Positions 35,134 through 43,978 of a DNA stretch of 64,000 nt are shown here, in pieces. The DNA is from Psychrobacillus sp. OK028 (GTDB lineage: Bacteria > Bacillota > Bacilli > Bacillales_A > Planococcaceae). Position 1 is the first letter of the stretch. Every line of letters begins with the position of its first letter. The translations under genes and the position numbers were made by a program. Location of the stretch: positions 233,631 through 297,630 of the forward strand of contig NZ_FNHY01000004.1 of assembly GCF_900103605.1 (NCBI RefSeq), given 5' to 3'. Below the pieces are notes generated by a model, which worked only from the letters and a program-made list of their open reading frames with translations, was not told the DNA's origin and did no database searches.

Positions 35134-36801
35134 ATGGGAAAAGCAATCGATCGGGTTATTCGTTATAGGGGAACCAAGTTGAATACAAAAGGTTGGTTAC
35201 AAGAAGCGGCACTTCGCATGCTTATGAACAATTTAGATGCGGAAGTGGCTGAGAATCCGGACGAGTTAGTTGTCTACGGAGGGATTGGAAAGGCTGCTCG
35301 TAACTGGGATGCATTTGACGCAATAGTTCGCTCTTTAAAGGAACTAGAAAATGATGAAACATTGCTTGTTCAATCTGGAAAGCCGGTAGCAGTATTTAAG
35401 TCTCATATCGACGCGCCACGTGTATTGATAGCAAACTCAAATTTAGTACCAGCCTACGCAACATGGGAGCTTTTTCATGAACTCGATAAAAAAGGGTTAA
35501 TGATGTATGGTCAAATGACTGCTGGCAGTTGGATTTATATTGGCTCGCAAGGAATTGTTCAGGGCACCTACGAAACTTTTGCTGAACTTGCAAAACAGCA
35601 TTTCAATGGAACATTAAAAAACACCATTACGCTAACGGCAGGTTTAGGTGGTATGGGAGCAGCACAGACATTAGCAGTTACGATGAATGGTGGAGTATGT
35701 ATTGCTATTGAAGTAGATGAAACGAGAATAGATAGACGCATTGAAACACGGTATACAGATTTGAAAGCGCATACATTAGACGAAGCAATTCAACTTGCAG
35801 AACAAGCAAAATCGGAGGGTAAACCTCTATCTATAGGGCTTGTTGGAAATGCGGCAGATATTCTGCCTGAAATGATTGCTCGTGGGTTTGTACCAGATGT
35901 ATTGACCGATCAAACTTCAGCGCACGATCCATTAAATGGCTACATCCCTTCCCAAACCTCTTTGGAGGATGCAGCAGCTTTGCGTAAAGAAAATCCTGAT
36001 GAATATGTCAAGCTATCAAAGACCTCTATGTCCACTCACGTACGTGCTATGGTCGAGTTAATGGATAAAGGAGCGATAACATTCGATTACGGGAATAATA
36101 TTCGCCAAGTAGCCAAAGATCAAGGTTTTAAGAGAGCGTTTGACTTCCCTGGATTTGTCCCTGCTTATATCCGGCCACAATTTTGTGAAGGCAAAGGTCC
36201 CTTTAGATGGGTTGCATTGTCGGGTGATCCTGAAGACATATATAAAACAGATGAAGTAATTTTACGTGAGTTTAGTTATAACACTCATTTATGCAATTGG
36301 ATTAAAATGGCTCGTGAAAAAATCCAATTCCAAGGATTGCCTTCCCGTATATGTTGGTTAGGTTATGGGGAACGTGCGCGCTTCGGGAAAATTATTAATG
36401 ATATGGTCGCTTCTGGTGAACTGAGTGCACCTATAGTAATTGGGAGAGATCATCTAGATTCAGGGTCGGTTGCCTCGCCTAATCGTGAAACAGAAGCGAT
36501 GAAAGACGGTTCTGATGCAGTGGCAGACTGGCCAATACTTAACGCCATGATTAATGCTGTCGGCGGAGCAACATGGGTTTCTGTGCACCATGGAGGCGGA
36601 GTAGGAATGGGATACTCTATTCATGCTGGTATGGTCATAGTTGCTGATGGAACAAAAGAAGCTGAAGCAAGATTAGAACGAGTGCTCACTACAGATCCAG
36701 GTATGGGGATTGTCCGTCATTTCGATGCTGGTTATGAGCTTGCAGAAAAAACTGCACGCACGAAAGGCGTTCACATCCCAATGATGGAAAAGGAGGACTA
36801 A
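35134..36801 (+). CDS. hutU: urocanate hydratase
   Basis: A 555-residue urocanase, second step of histidine breakdown (urocanate to imidazolonepropionate). The NAD-binding GLGGMGAAQ (about residues 172-180) and the C-terminal [14 protein letters not shown] motif are typical, and the active-site Cys lies in [14 protein letters not shown] context. Full length. AGGAGG precedes the ATG. It is the first gene of hutU-hutI-hutH, an order unlike Bacillus subtilis hutPHUIGM. No HutP gene or obvious HutP RNA target is seen upstream. Confidence 0.96.
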   Translation: MGKAIDRVIRYRGTKLNTKGWLQEAALRMLMNNLDAEVAENPDELVVYGGIGKAARNWDAFDAIVRSLKELENDETLLVQSGKPVAVFKSHIDAPRVLIANSNLVPAYATWELFHELDKKGLMMYGQMTAGSWIYIGSQGIVQGTYETFAELAKQHFNGTLKNTITLTAGLGGMGAAQTLAVTMNGGVCIAIEVDETRIDRRIETRYTDLKAHTLDEAIQLAEQAKSEGKPLSIGLVGNAADILPEMIARGFVPDVLTDQTSAHDPLNGYIPSQTSLEDAAALRKENPDEYVKLSKTSMSTHVRAMVELMDKGAITFDYGNNIRQVAKDQGFKRAFDFPGFVPAYIRPQFCEGKGPFRWVALSGDPEDIYKTDEVILREFSYNTHLCNWIKMAREKIQFQGLPSRICWLGYGERARFGKIINDMVASGELSAPIVIGRDHLDSGSVASPNRETEAMKDGSDAVADWPILNAMINAVGGATWVSVHHGGGVGMGYSIHAGMVIVADGTKEAEARLERVLTTDPGMGIVRHFDAGYELAEKTARTKGVHIPMMEKED

Positions 36802-36806
36802 AATAT

Positions 36807-38066
36807 ATGAGTAACGCTATTTGGATCAAACATGCATCTCAATTAGTTACCATGGCTAGTGAACATAAGGGTCCACGAACGAAAGTAGCCATGAGTGAGC
36901 TTTCTATTATAGAAGATGGAAGTATATGGTTAGAAAATGAAGTAATTCAAGCTATTGGCACAACAGCGGAGCTACAAAGAAAGTATGCAAATCGTCTAGA
37001 TGAAGCCGAAATCATTGATGCATCCGGTAAACTCGTTACTCCTGGACTTGTTGATCCGCATACTCATGTCGCATACGGAGGAAGTCGTGAGCGCGAATTT
37101 GAATTGCGTTTAGAAGGAGCTACGTATATGGACATTATGAATGCCGGCGGAGGTATCCATGCGACTAGCCGAATGACTCGGGAAGCTACCGAAGAGGAGA
37201 TTTTTTTCCAGACAGAGAAACGACTAGACTCATTTTTAGCTCATGGCGTAACTACTATTGAAGGAAAGAGTGGATACGGTTTAAATGTTGAAACGGAGCT
37301 AAAACAGCTTCACATAATGCAGCGATTGCAGAAAGAACATCCAATAGATATTATTCCGACCTTTATGGGTGCACATGCTGTTCCTGCGGAATTTAAAGGA
37401 AAGGAAGATCAATACGTTGATTTGATCGTGAATGAAATGCTCCCTAGAGTGGCTGAAGAAAAGTTAGCCCAGTTTAATGACGTCTTCTGTGAAATAGGCG
37501 TTTTTACCCCAGAGCAATCAAAGCGAATTTTAGAGGCTGGTCAAGCTTTTGGTCTACTCCCTAAAATTCACGCAGATGAGATAGAATCTTATGGCGGAGC
37601 GGAGCTTGCAGCTGAAGTGGGTGCTATTTCCGCAGAGCATTTATTGAAAGCATCGGATATCGGTATTGCCGCAATGGCAAAGCAAGGGGTCATCGCATGT
37701 TTGTTACCCGCAACAGCTTTGTATTTACGAGAAACTGCTGCGAGAGGCAGGGCAATGATTGACGCTGGTGTACCAGTGGCGATTTCAACCGATTGCAACC
37801 CTGGTTCCTCCCCTACAACGTCCATGCCACTTGTGATGAATTTAGCTTGTATTTTGATGAGACTTACTCCTGCTGAAAGCTTATGTGCAGCAACATACAA
37901 TGCAGCTTGCGCTATAAAAATGGAGGACAAAGTCGGCTCTTTAGAGATTGGAAAACAAGCAGACATTGTGCTCTGGGATGTTCCAAATTACCAGCAACTG
38001 CAGTATTTATTTGGAGTAAATCATGTAAAGAGCGTGTGGAAAAAAGGAGTTAAGGTGGTCGGGTAA
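36807..38066 (+). CDS. hutI: imidazolonepropionase
   Basis: A 419-residue amidohydrolase that opens imidazolonepropionate to formiminoglutamate, third step of the pathway. The metal motif DPHTHVAYGGSRE (about residues 77-89), later metal ligands in PTFMGAHAVP and KIHADEIES, and STDCNPGSSPT near the end are all typical. It starts 5 nt after the hutU stop with GGAGG in the hutU tail, so it is tightly coupled to hutU. Confidence 0.96.
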   Translation: MSNAIWIKHASQLVTMASEHKGPRTKVAMSELSIIEDGSIWLENEVIQAIGTTAELQRKYANRLDEAEIIDASGKLVTPGLVDPHTHVAYGGSREREFELRLEGATYMDIMNAGGGIHATSRMTREATEEEIFFQTEKRLDSFLAHGVTTIEGKSGYGLNVETELKQLHIMQRLQKEHPIDIIPTFMGAHAVPAEFKGKEDQYVDLIVNEMLPRVAEEKLAQFNDVFCEIGVFTPEQSKRILEAGQAFGLLPKIHADEIESYGGAELAAEVGAISAEHLLKASDIGIAAMAKQGVIACLLPATALYLRETAARGRAMIDAGVPVAISTDCNPGSSPTTSMPLVMNLACILMRLTPAESLCAATYNAACAIKMEDKVGSLEIGKQADIVLWDVPNYQQLQYLFGVNHVKSVWKKGVKVVG

Positions 38067-38105
38067 CATTGAAATTAATTCAACTGGGAAAGAAAGTGAT
38101 AAATC

Positions 38106-39620
38106 TTGATTAGCTTAAAAGGTAATGGTCTGACTCTGGAACATATGCGTGCAATTTTATATCAGGATGAACAGATTATTATAGATGATTGTGCGAAAGA
38201 AAATGTGGTGAAAAGTCGGAAAGTCGTGGAACGGGTTGTAGAAGAAGGTCATACCGTCTACGGTATAAATACTGGCTTTGGAAAATTTAGTGATGTGAGT
38301 ATAAACGAATCCGATGTTCATGCACTGCAACAACATCTAATTAGATCCCATGCATGCGGTATTGGCGAGCCATTCGATGAAATTGTGTCACGTGCAATGG
38401 TTGTACTTCGATTAAATGCATTACTCAAAGGTTTCTCCGGTATTCGTTTAGAAGTATTAGAGCGGTTGACATATATGGTCAACCATCATATTCACCCAGT
38501 AATCCCTCAGCAAGGGTCACTTGGAGCATCCGGTGACCTTGCTCCTCTCTCACATCTTGCACTAGTTTTGATAGGAGAAGGATTCGTTTGGGACGGTAAT
38601 CAACAAATTCCAGCTCATTTGGTTTGGGAGAAACATAATATAACCCCCATTGTATTAGAGGCTAAAGAAGGATTGGCATTGATAAATGGAACGCAAGCGA
38701 TGACTGCTCAAGGAGTTGTCAATTGGTTAGAATCCGAAGCACTTGCCTATCAAAGTGAATGGATTGCTGCCCTGACAATGGAAGCCCTGTACGGCATTAC
38801 AGATGCTTTTCATCCAGCTATTCATGAAGCACGAGGCTATCCCGAGCAAGTAGACGTTGCAAAAAGAATGCTTAGTTGGCTTAAAGGCAGTCAATTAGTT
38901 ACTAAACAAGGGGAAAAACGTGTGCAAGATGCTTACTCTATAAGATGTATACCGCAAATTCATGGAGCAAGCTGGCAGGTACTTTCTTATGTAAAAGAAA
39001 AAATAGAAATTGAGATAAACGCAGCTACGGATAACCCGTTAATTGTTGAAGATGGAAAAGTGATTATTTCAGGAGGAAACTTCCATGGTCAACCAATTGC
39101 ATTTGCCATGGATTTCCTCAAGGTTGCGATGGCTGAACTTGCAAATGTATCGGAGCGTAGAATAGAACGATTAGTTAATCCACAGTTAAATGAGGGACTC
39201 CCTCCTTTTTTAAGTCCACAGCCTGGATTACAATCTGGAGCTATGATTTTGCAATATGCAGCTGCAAGTCTCGTATCGGAAAACAAAACCTTGGCCCATC
39301 CTGCTTCTGTGGACTCTATACCCTCCTCCGCAAATCAGGAGGATCATGTAAGTATGGGAACAATCGGAGCAAGACATGCCTATCAAATCATTCAAAATAG
39401 CCGAAGAGTCATCGCAATTGAGGCCATTTGCGCAGTACAGGGAGTAGAATATAGAGGGAATAACCTCATATCCCCTGCTCTACGAAACAAATGGCAGGAA
39501 ATACGAGACATTGTCCCCTCCATTATAGAAGACCGTATTTTTAGTATTGATGTAGAAAAAATGTCTATGTATTTAAAAAAAGATACATTTCATATTCAAA
39601 ATGTAGCTACCAATTCCTAA
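38106..39620 (+). CDS. hutH: histidine ammonia-lyase
   Basis: A 504-residue lyase that starts the pathway by removing ammonia from histidine. The Ala141-Ser142-Gly143 triad in [17 protein letters not shown] makes the MIO electrophile; [10 protein letters not shown] near residue 53 and [14 protein letters not shown] near 325 are further family marks. The start is TTG at 38106 with only a weak AAGTGAT 5 nt upstream, so translation initiation may be modest. Unusually it is the last gene of the operon. A GGTAGCT hairpin overlaps its stop. No hutG or histidine permease follows. Confidence 0.96.
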   Translation: MISLKGNGLTLEHMRAILYQDEQIIIDDCAKENVVKSRKVVERVVEEGHTVYGINTGFGKFSDVSINESDVHALQQHLIRSHACGIGEPFDEIVSRAMVVLRLNALLKGFSGIRLEVLERLTYMVNHHIHPVIPQQGSLGASGDLAPLSHLALVLIGEGFVWDGNQQIPAHLVWEKHNITPIVLEAKEGLALINGTQAMTAQGVVNWLESEALAYQSEWIAALTMEALYGITDAFHPAIHEARGYPEQVDVAKRMLSWLKGSQLVTKQGEKRVQDAYSIRCIPQIHGASWQVLSYVKEKIEIEINAATDNPLIVEDGKVIISGGNFHGQPIAFAMDFLKVAMAELANVSERRIERLVNPQLNEGLPPFLSPQPGLQSGAMILQYAAASLVSENKTLAHPASVDSIPSSANQEDHVSMGTIGARHAYQIIQNSRRVIAIEAICAVQGVEYRGNNLISPALRNKWQEIRDIVPSIIEDRIFSIDVEKMSMYLKKDTFHIQNVATNS

Positions 39621-39645
39621 TCGGAAAAGGTAGCTTTATTTTTTA
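39604..39645 (+). terminator. terminator of the hut operon
   Basis: AGCTACC pairs with GGTAGCT, followed by TTATTTTTTAT. The stop codon of hutH lies in the loop. Confidence 0.7.
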
Positions 39646-39784
39646 TCTTTCTGTTACAAATATGTAAATAATGTAACAGGCATATTTTTTATCCTAAATA
39701 ATGTTTAGTGCTCAATACTTCTGGGGTACCTATTCATTAGAACACTACTAAACAATAAAATTATAATAAATGGAGGAATACAAA

Positions 39785-39958
39785 ATGATGAAAAATTCTG
39801 TTGCAGGACAAAAATGGTGGAAAATCGGAGCAGCTGCATTCTTATCTGTAGGTTTATTAGCAGCTTGTGGTGATGGGGAAAACGAGTCGGATGTAGACGA
39901 CAATTCAGAACAAGAATTAGAACAAGAGCTTGAAGAAGAAGATCAAGACGGAGAATAA
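39785..39958 (+). CDS. tiny acidic lipoprotein, unknown
   Basis: A 57-residue protein with a lipoprotein signal and lipobox LLAAC (Cys about 28); only about 30 residues follow, nearly all Asp, Glu, Gln, Asn or Gly (ending LEEEDQDGE). The mature form would be a short polyacidic tag on the outer membrane face. I know no named family. GGAGG is 8 nt before ATG 39785, and a strong terminator follows, so it looks like a true gene. A cation-binding or envelope-charge role is only a guess. Confidence 0.65.
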   Translation: MMKNSVAGQKWWKIGAAAFLSVGLLAACGDGENESDVDDNSEQELEQELEEEDQDGE

Positions 39959-39997
39959 AAGTTCAACTGAATAGAAGTTCACCAAAATTTTTAGAGA

Positions 39998-40042
39998 AAA
40001 AGGCATGACCCTTACTTTCTTCGTAAGGGTCATGGCTTTTTA
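39998..40042 (+). terminator. strong terminator of the acidic lipoprotein gene
   Basis: CATGACCCTTAC pairs with GTAAGGGTCATG over 12 bp around TTTCTTC, then CTTTTTATTT. Confidence 0.9.
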
Positions 40043-40199
40043 TTTACATGGACAGGTTCCTTTCCCATTTAGTTTATTGCATTTTTTACATTTCTTTTTG
40101 GATATCCTATTCACTTCCTTTTAATGATTTAACCTAAAATATGTTGGTATCGGATTGTCCTATTACTCCTATTATTCGACACACCAATTAATTAATCGC
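40043..40199. other. AT-rich non-coding stretch before the DnaA-box region
   Basis: About 155 bp between the lipoprotein terminator and the first DnaA box; no ORF with a start signal, repeat or promoter that I can support. Confidence 0.4.
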
Positions 40200-40297
40200 T
40201 GTGGATAAGGTTATACACAACTAAAATGAGAATATTTCTATACTAATGACATTAAAATAATATTAATCCACATATTATCCACTGTAATTGTGGATAA
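40200..40297. promoter_or_regulatory. DnaA-box cassette 1 upstream of sda
   Basis: Four 9-mers: TGTGGATAA 40200-40208 (perfect, reverse), TTATACACA 40211-40219 (one mismatch, forward), TTATCCACT 40275-40283 (one mismatch, forward) and TGTGGATAA 40289-40297 (perfect, reverse). TAATCCACA at 40264-40272 is another one-mismatch match. The first two face each other with a 2-bp gap. Confidence 0.8.
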
Positions 40298-40470
40298 GAA
40301 ATAAGATATTAACATTTCTTTAACTGATATAGCCAAATCAGAAGTTAAATTAGGATTATTTTAGACAAAACATAAAAAAATTCTATTTTATTCTTAGAAT
40401 AACGCTTTTAGAACATCATATAGTTAGTTTTTTAGAGAAATGTTTCGACAAAATTCGAGTTTTTTAAAAA

Positions 40471-40569
40471 TGTGGATAACTTTATACACAAAATCCACGT
40501 TGGTATATATCATTTCTTCACTCCTATCAACAAGTTGTTAACATATTATCCACTTTTATCTGTGGATAA
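40471..40569. promoter_or_regulatory. DnaA-box cassette 2 upstream of sda
   Basis: The same order, orientation and almost the same spacing as cassette 1: TGTGGATAA 40471-40479, TTATACACA 40482-40490, TTATCCACT 40546-40554, TGTGGATAA 40561-40569. The cassette ends 99 bp before the sda ATG. In Bacillus subtilis DnaA binds upstream of sda and activates it when replication is disturbed. Confidence 0.82.
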
Positions 40570-40668
40570 TGGAACAGTTGTTCTTACGGGTGATATTTGT
40601 TAAATTAATCTTACAAAAGTTAATTGACTATATTGCTTTATAAAATTGAGAACGGAGGTGCTAGGGTT

Positions 40669-40803
40669 ATGAATAGAATGTCTGATGATCTTCTAATCGA
40701 GTCTTACTTGTTGGCCAAAAAACTACAGCTTAATCCAGAATTTCTAGAACTGTTAAAATCCGAAATAGCTCGCCGCAGCCTATCCATCCAAAGCGCTAGC
40801 TAA
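40669..40803 (+). CDS. sda: Sda checkpoint inhibitor of sporulation kinases
   Basis: A 44-residue protein, MNRMSDDLLIESYLLAKKLQ..., with ELLKSEIARRSLSI at the end. It matches Bacillus subtilis Sda (MRKLSDELLIESY... IENEIKRRSL), an antiparallel helical hairpin that binds the dimerisation/phosphotransfer domain of KinA and KinB and blocks phosphorelay entry into sporulation when DNA replication is active or damaged. GGAGGTG lies 8 nt before the ATG. The upstream DnaA-box cassettes strongly support the assignment and indicate DnaA control. Small proteins of this size are easily missed by gene finders. Confidence 0.92.
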   Translation: MNRMSDDLLIESYLLAKKLQLNPEFLELLKSEIARRSLSIQSAS

Positions 40804-40810
40804 CAATTCT

Positions 40811-40840
40811 TAAGCTGAGGAATATCCTCAGCTTTTTTAA
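40811..40840 (+). terminator. terminator of sda
   Basis: AAGCTGAGGA pairs with TCCTCAGCTT around a short loop, followed by TTTTTT. Confidence 0.85.
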
Positions 40841-40845
40841 AGCAT

Positions 40846-40880
40846 AAAAAAGCCGGTGGAATTTTCCACCGACCTGGTTT
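40846..40880 (-). terminator. terminator of the SASP gene
   Basis: GTCGGTGG pairs with CCACCGGC (one G-T pair) around AAAATT on the minus strand, followed by TTTTTTAT. Confidence 0.85.
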
Positions 40881-40883
40881 TTA

Positions 40884-41081
40884 TTAGCTATATTGATTTC
40901 CGTTCATTTGTGATTGGGCTTGAGCTACTAAACGCTTAGTAATTTCTCCGCCAACGGAACCGTTAGCACGCGCTGAAGCTTCTCCTCCAAGTTGAACACC
41001 GAATTCTTGTGCGATTTCATATTTCATTTGGTCAATAGCTTGTTTTACGCCTGGTACTAGAAGTTGATTGTTGTTTGGCAT
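40884..41081 (-). CDS. alpha/beta-type small acid-soluble spore protein
   Basis: A 65-residue SASP that coats spore DNA and protects it from UV and heat. The two family blocks are present: [15 protein letters not shown] with the GPR protease site in EIAQEFGV, and [19 protein letters not shown]. The ATG at 41081 is 8 nt after GGAGG; the upstream GTG lies in the site. A sigma-G-like promoter is upstream. Tail-to-tail with sda, which links an inhibitor of sporulation with a late spore product only by position. Confidence 0.95.
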   Translation of the reverse strand: MPNNNQLLVPGVKQAIDQMKYEIAQEFGVQLGGEASARANGSVGGEITKRLVAQAQSQMNGNQYS

Positions 41082-41103
41082 GTTGTTCACCTCCTTGTAA
41101 CGT

Positions 41104-41132
41104 TATATTGTGTTTTTTTTCATCATTTATAC
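41104..41132 (-). promoter_or_regulatory. sigma-G-like promoter of the SASP gene
   Basis: Minus strand GTATA, 17 nt, CAATATA, against the forespore consensus GHATR and CATXHTA (one mismatch in the -10). Located 23 bp before the SASP start, so the leader would be short. Confidence 0.45.
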
Positions 41133-41182
41133 CACCATATAAAACAGGAGATTTTGTTAATATTTTTCAAGTATGCTTAAAT

Positions 41183-41980
41183 TTACTTTTCAAGGATTTG
41201 ATTAATCACTTCATTGGCTTTACTATTGTTTAAATTTTTATAAATGCAGCTTGCTGGTGAATCTCTGAGTGTCTCAGTAAAGGCATTCGCCATTTCTGCT
41301 TCTCCTGCTACATGAAACTCACGCCAGCCTCGTTTTTTCTTTAGCTGCTCAATGGTGGTTCTCATCCCTTTGTAAAAAGTACTCGCATTCACTCTGTATT
41401 GTGGTTCCAGCACAGCTGTTTTGCTGTCAGCAGCTGCTCGTTTTCCACGACTATCTAATTTGACCTTTTCATTCCACGTTTCTGAAACCGGGTCATATTT
41501 GAATGTTACATCGTCACGAACAAATCCTAATGCCGTATCTAAAATACGAACTTCTCCAAAGCTCGGCATGATTATACCTGCTTCTGGATATGCTTTATAC
41601 ATATACTCGAGTTGCTCAGTGACAGGATGGTTTTCCCAATAGAAATTAGTTTTAACTGGCACCTGCACATAATGTACAGACCATAATTCATCATTTGCAC
41701 CACTAGCAAAAATGACGGCACCTTTACGTAACTCCAATGAGTTTTTTTCCATTTCGTTTTTTACTTTTTCCTTCACATGATTAAATGCTTTTAATTCCTT
41801 CTCATCACCTGAAGCTTCTATATATTCTCCGATACGCTTCAAACCACTTTTCAGATGAATCGCCCAAGCACCATTTAGTTGCTCAGGATCAGCCGGATTG
41901 GTATTCAAATAAATACTCAAAACACTTCGATCAATAGTGGTGTATGCTTTCAACGCTTCAATTTCTTTATTTATCGTCAT
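41183..41980 (-). CDS. VLRF1-family aeRF1-type release factor-like protein
   Basis: A 265-residue soluble protein starting MTINKEIEALKAYTTIDRSVLSIYLNTNPADPEQ; the SVLSIYLNT opening and the middle KGAVIFASGANDELWSVHYVQVP resemble the bacterial VLRF1/baeRF family related to eukaryotic and archaeal release factor 1. These proteins probably act on stalled ribosomes or peptidyl-tRNA, but the Gln of the GGQ loop is not conserved and I see no GGQ here. GGAGG precedes the ATG. Single-gene unit between spore genes. The family assignment is from memory of pattern, so moderate. Confidence 0.6.
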   Translation of the reverse strand: MTINKEIEALKAYTTIDRSVLSIYLNTNPADPEQLNGAWAIHLKSGLKRIGEYIEASGDEKELKAFNHVKEKVKNEMEKNSLELRKGAVIFASGANDELWSVHYVQVPVKTNFYWENHPVTEQLEYMYKAYPEAGIIMPSFGEVRILDTALGFVRDDVTFKYDPVSETWNEKVKLDSRGKRAAADSKTAVLEPQYRVNASTFYKGMRTTIEQLKKKRGWREFHVAGEAEMANAFTETLRDSPASCIYKNLNNSKANEVINQILEK

Positions 41981-42090
41981 TCCATCTTCCTCCTTCGTCT
42001 AGTTATTTGTAGTATCACCTTCGATTAAAGGATTACACCGAAAAAAGAATGATTAAATTTTGTAAAATTAAGTAATACACACTGACATTC

Positions 42091-42130
42091 CATAAAAAAC
42101 GCACCGACTACAATAAATCGGCACGTTTTG
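42091..42130 (-). terminator. terminator of the MBL gene at 42134
   Basis: Interrupted stem: AAAAAACG-CCGA pairs with TCGG-CGTTTT, immediately after the stop codon. Confidence 0.65.
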
Positions 42131-42133
42131 TCT

Positions 42134-43084
42134 TCATTCCTGTTCCCTTTTTATTAAATAATCCATTAATCCCATCGCACTTACTGCTAAATCTAATTGG
42201 ATTAATCTAAAGACATGATGATTTTCTGGAATACCTTGATTTCTCAAATGCTCTTTCACTAGCTTGCCTAGTCTAGTTGCTAACTCTTCGTGTCCCTTTT
42301 CCTCCGAGAACACAGCCTCTGCTTCTGAGATAAAAATATTTAACCACATCGATACTTGAGAAAGTGCTTCTTCGGGAGTATCCGTCATTCCAAAATGTCC
42401 ATAATAAATATATTGGAGATCCATTGAAGCAAAAAGCACTATTGCTTTTTGCATAGCAGCTGGATTAAATTGATTTGGTGATGTGGATGGTAAGAAGAAA
42501 TTTACGCCATCGGCTGCTAATTGTTCGTAGCGAACACCTACCGTATCACCTGTAAACACACCATTACTAATTGGATCATATATACTAAAATGATGATTAG
42601 CATGACCAGGAGTATCAAAAAACTTTAGGATACAAGTCTCCCCAATCTTTAATAAATCTCCATCATTTTTTATAATCATTCGCTCTGTTGGAATTGGAAT
42701 AATAGGATCGAAAAATTCTTCAAACTTAGTCCCATAAACAGCTTTTGCACCAGCTCTCAGTCTTTCTGGCTCTGCCAAATGCCTTGCTCCTTTCGGATGA
42801 ACAACCACTTGGGCATTTGGACACTCCTCTAATAGGAGACCTGCACCTCCTGCATGATCCAAATGAATATGTGTAACGATTATGTATTTTAATTGGTCTA
42901 GGGAGAATCCTAAAGCTTCTAGACCACTTTTCACATACTTTACAGACGGGCTTGGACCTGTTTCTACTATTGTAAGATACTCCTCATCAATGACATACGT
43001 GCCAGTACGTTCCGTCTCTCCCATATCAAATCCATCGATTAAATAAATTCGTTCATTAAGTTTTTTCGGATAACTGTTTCCCAT
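42134..43084 (-). CDS. MBL-fold metallo-hydrolase
   Basis: A 316-residue metallo-beta-lactamase-fold protein. Metal ligands appear in THIHLDHAGG (about residues 71-80), FDTPGHANHHFSI (about 156) and FTGDTVGVR (about 176), with YYGHFG (about 229) supplying the last His. The C-terminal 85 residues form a helical tail. Substrate unknown; the fold suits hydrolysis of thioesters, lactones or phosphoesters. It is not close in sequence to the MBL protein at 13084. AGGGAAAGG lies before the ATG. Confidence 0.85.
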   Translation of the reverse strand: MGNSYPKKLNERIYLIDGFDMGETERTGTYVIDEEYLTIVETGPSPSVKYVKSGLEALGFSLDQLKYIIVTHIHLDHAGGAGLLLEECPNAQVVVHPKGARHLAEPERLRAGAKAVYGTKFEEFFDPIIPIPTERMIIKNDGDLLKIGETCILKFFDTPGHANHHFSIYDPISNGVFTGDTVGVRYEQLAADGVNFFLPSTSPNQFNPAAMQKAIVLFASMDLQYIYYGHFGMTDTPEEALSQVSMWLNIFISEAEAVFSEEKGHEELATRLGKLVKEHLRNQGIPENHHVFRLIQLDLAVSAMGLMDYLIKREQE

Positions 43085-43185
43085 TTTCCTTTCCCTCCAT
43101 AGTTATATTTGAATATTGCGTAAATTACTCCATTTATTTATTTTACCATTGTTCTTCTGAATAACTAAGCAACTGCAATAATAAA

Positions 43186-43218
43186 AAAACCTACTGCTTA
43201 AATTGGCAGTAGGTTTGT
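43186..43218 (-). terminator. terminator of the 85-residue protein gene
   Basis: AAACCTACTGC pairs perfectly with GCAGTAGGTTT over 11 bp; minus strand tail is TTTTTATTATT. Confidence 0.85.
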
Positions 43219-43233
43219 CCATATCATTACTAA

Positions 43234-43491
43234 CTAGTGTAACGTATTTAGTTTCTGTATATTTTGTTGCAGCTGCTCCTGAAGTGTACTTATAGGCTCC
43301 AAGTCCCCTCTGCTTTCTAATGCCATCGCTACGGATCGATTAGCTCGTTCAATCATATCCTCAGCATTTTGGATAGACCTTTCAGTAGGATTGGTTAAAG
43401 CTTGACCAACAGCGAGTGTAACATTATCCACAGAATTGTGTAATCGAGCAATAACATTATCTTCTTTCCAACTCACTTGAGTATGATCCAT
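43234..43491 (-). CDS. small helical protein, unknown
   Basis: An 85-residue, entirely helical-looking soluble protein: MDHTQVSWKEDNVIARLHNS, then NPTERSIQNAEDMIERANRSVAMALES, then LEPISTLQEQLQQNIQKL. Heptad-like spacing suggests a three-helix bundle. I do not recognise the family. It has a good AGGGGGAC start signal and its own terminator, and lies next to the Tlp-like SASP gene, divergently, so a spore role is possible but unproven. Confidence 0.6.
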   Translation of the reverse strand: MDHTQVSWKEDNVIARLHNSVDNVTLAVGQALTNPTERSIQNAEDMIERANRSVAMALESRGDLEPISTLQEQLQQNIQKLNTLH

Positions 43492-43652
43492 ATTAAAGTC
43501 CCCCTTATCTATTGTTAGGATTACTATGGCAACTTAAGCCTATATTTATTCACTGGTGGATTAACATGGCAGTTAAATAATGACTCATATTCTTGTTGTA
43601 TCAGGAAACACTATCTATAGAAAGAGCTTGAAAATAATGAGGAGGAAAAGTT

Positions 43653-43874
43653 ATGCCCAAAACCAGACGCGGCCCTAATGATCGTTCGAATAGTGAAGAA
43701 AGACTTAAGAAAACAATTAGACATATGGAAGCTGCTGAAATAGCGAGAGAATATGCCCCAGCAAAAGACCTTGCGGGAATTGAAAAGAAAAATGAACAAC
43801 GTGCAAAAAGCATAGAAGAACTGGAGAAAGAAATAAAGGCAGCAGATAATTTAGGATTAAAAGGATACCTATAA
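43653..43874 (+). CDS. tlp: Tlp-like small acid-soluble spore protein
   Basis: A 73-residue hydrophilic protein. PNDRSNSEERLKKTIRHMEAAE, then IEKKNEQRAKSIEELEKEIK and a GY near the end follow the Tlp family pattern (P-x-DRS-D/N-x-E-x-L near the start; I-x-x-KN-x-x-R-x-x-SI-x-x-x-x-x-EI in the second half). Tlp is a minor SASP made in the forespore and degraded on germination. GAGGAGG is 7 nt before the ATG. Divergent from the 85-residue protein gene. Confidence 0.72.
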   Translation: MPKTRRGPNDRSNSEERLKKTIRHMEAAEIAREYAPAKDLAGIEKKNEQRAKSIEELEKEIKAADNLGLKGYL

Positions 43875-43978
43875 CACTTTTAGCTAGCCAGATATGGGAT
43901 ATATCGGGGCTGGCTTTTTTAATTACATAAATTGAAACTATTTTTAACTTCTTTTCGTAGAGAAGTTGAGGTGATTGA

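Noticed and set aside
40200..40569. Chromosomal origin of replication (oriC), because of the many DnaA boxes and high A+T content
   Set aside because: No dnaA, dnaN, rpmH, gidA or parAB genes nearby; the sda gene directly downstream explains the boxes.
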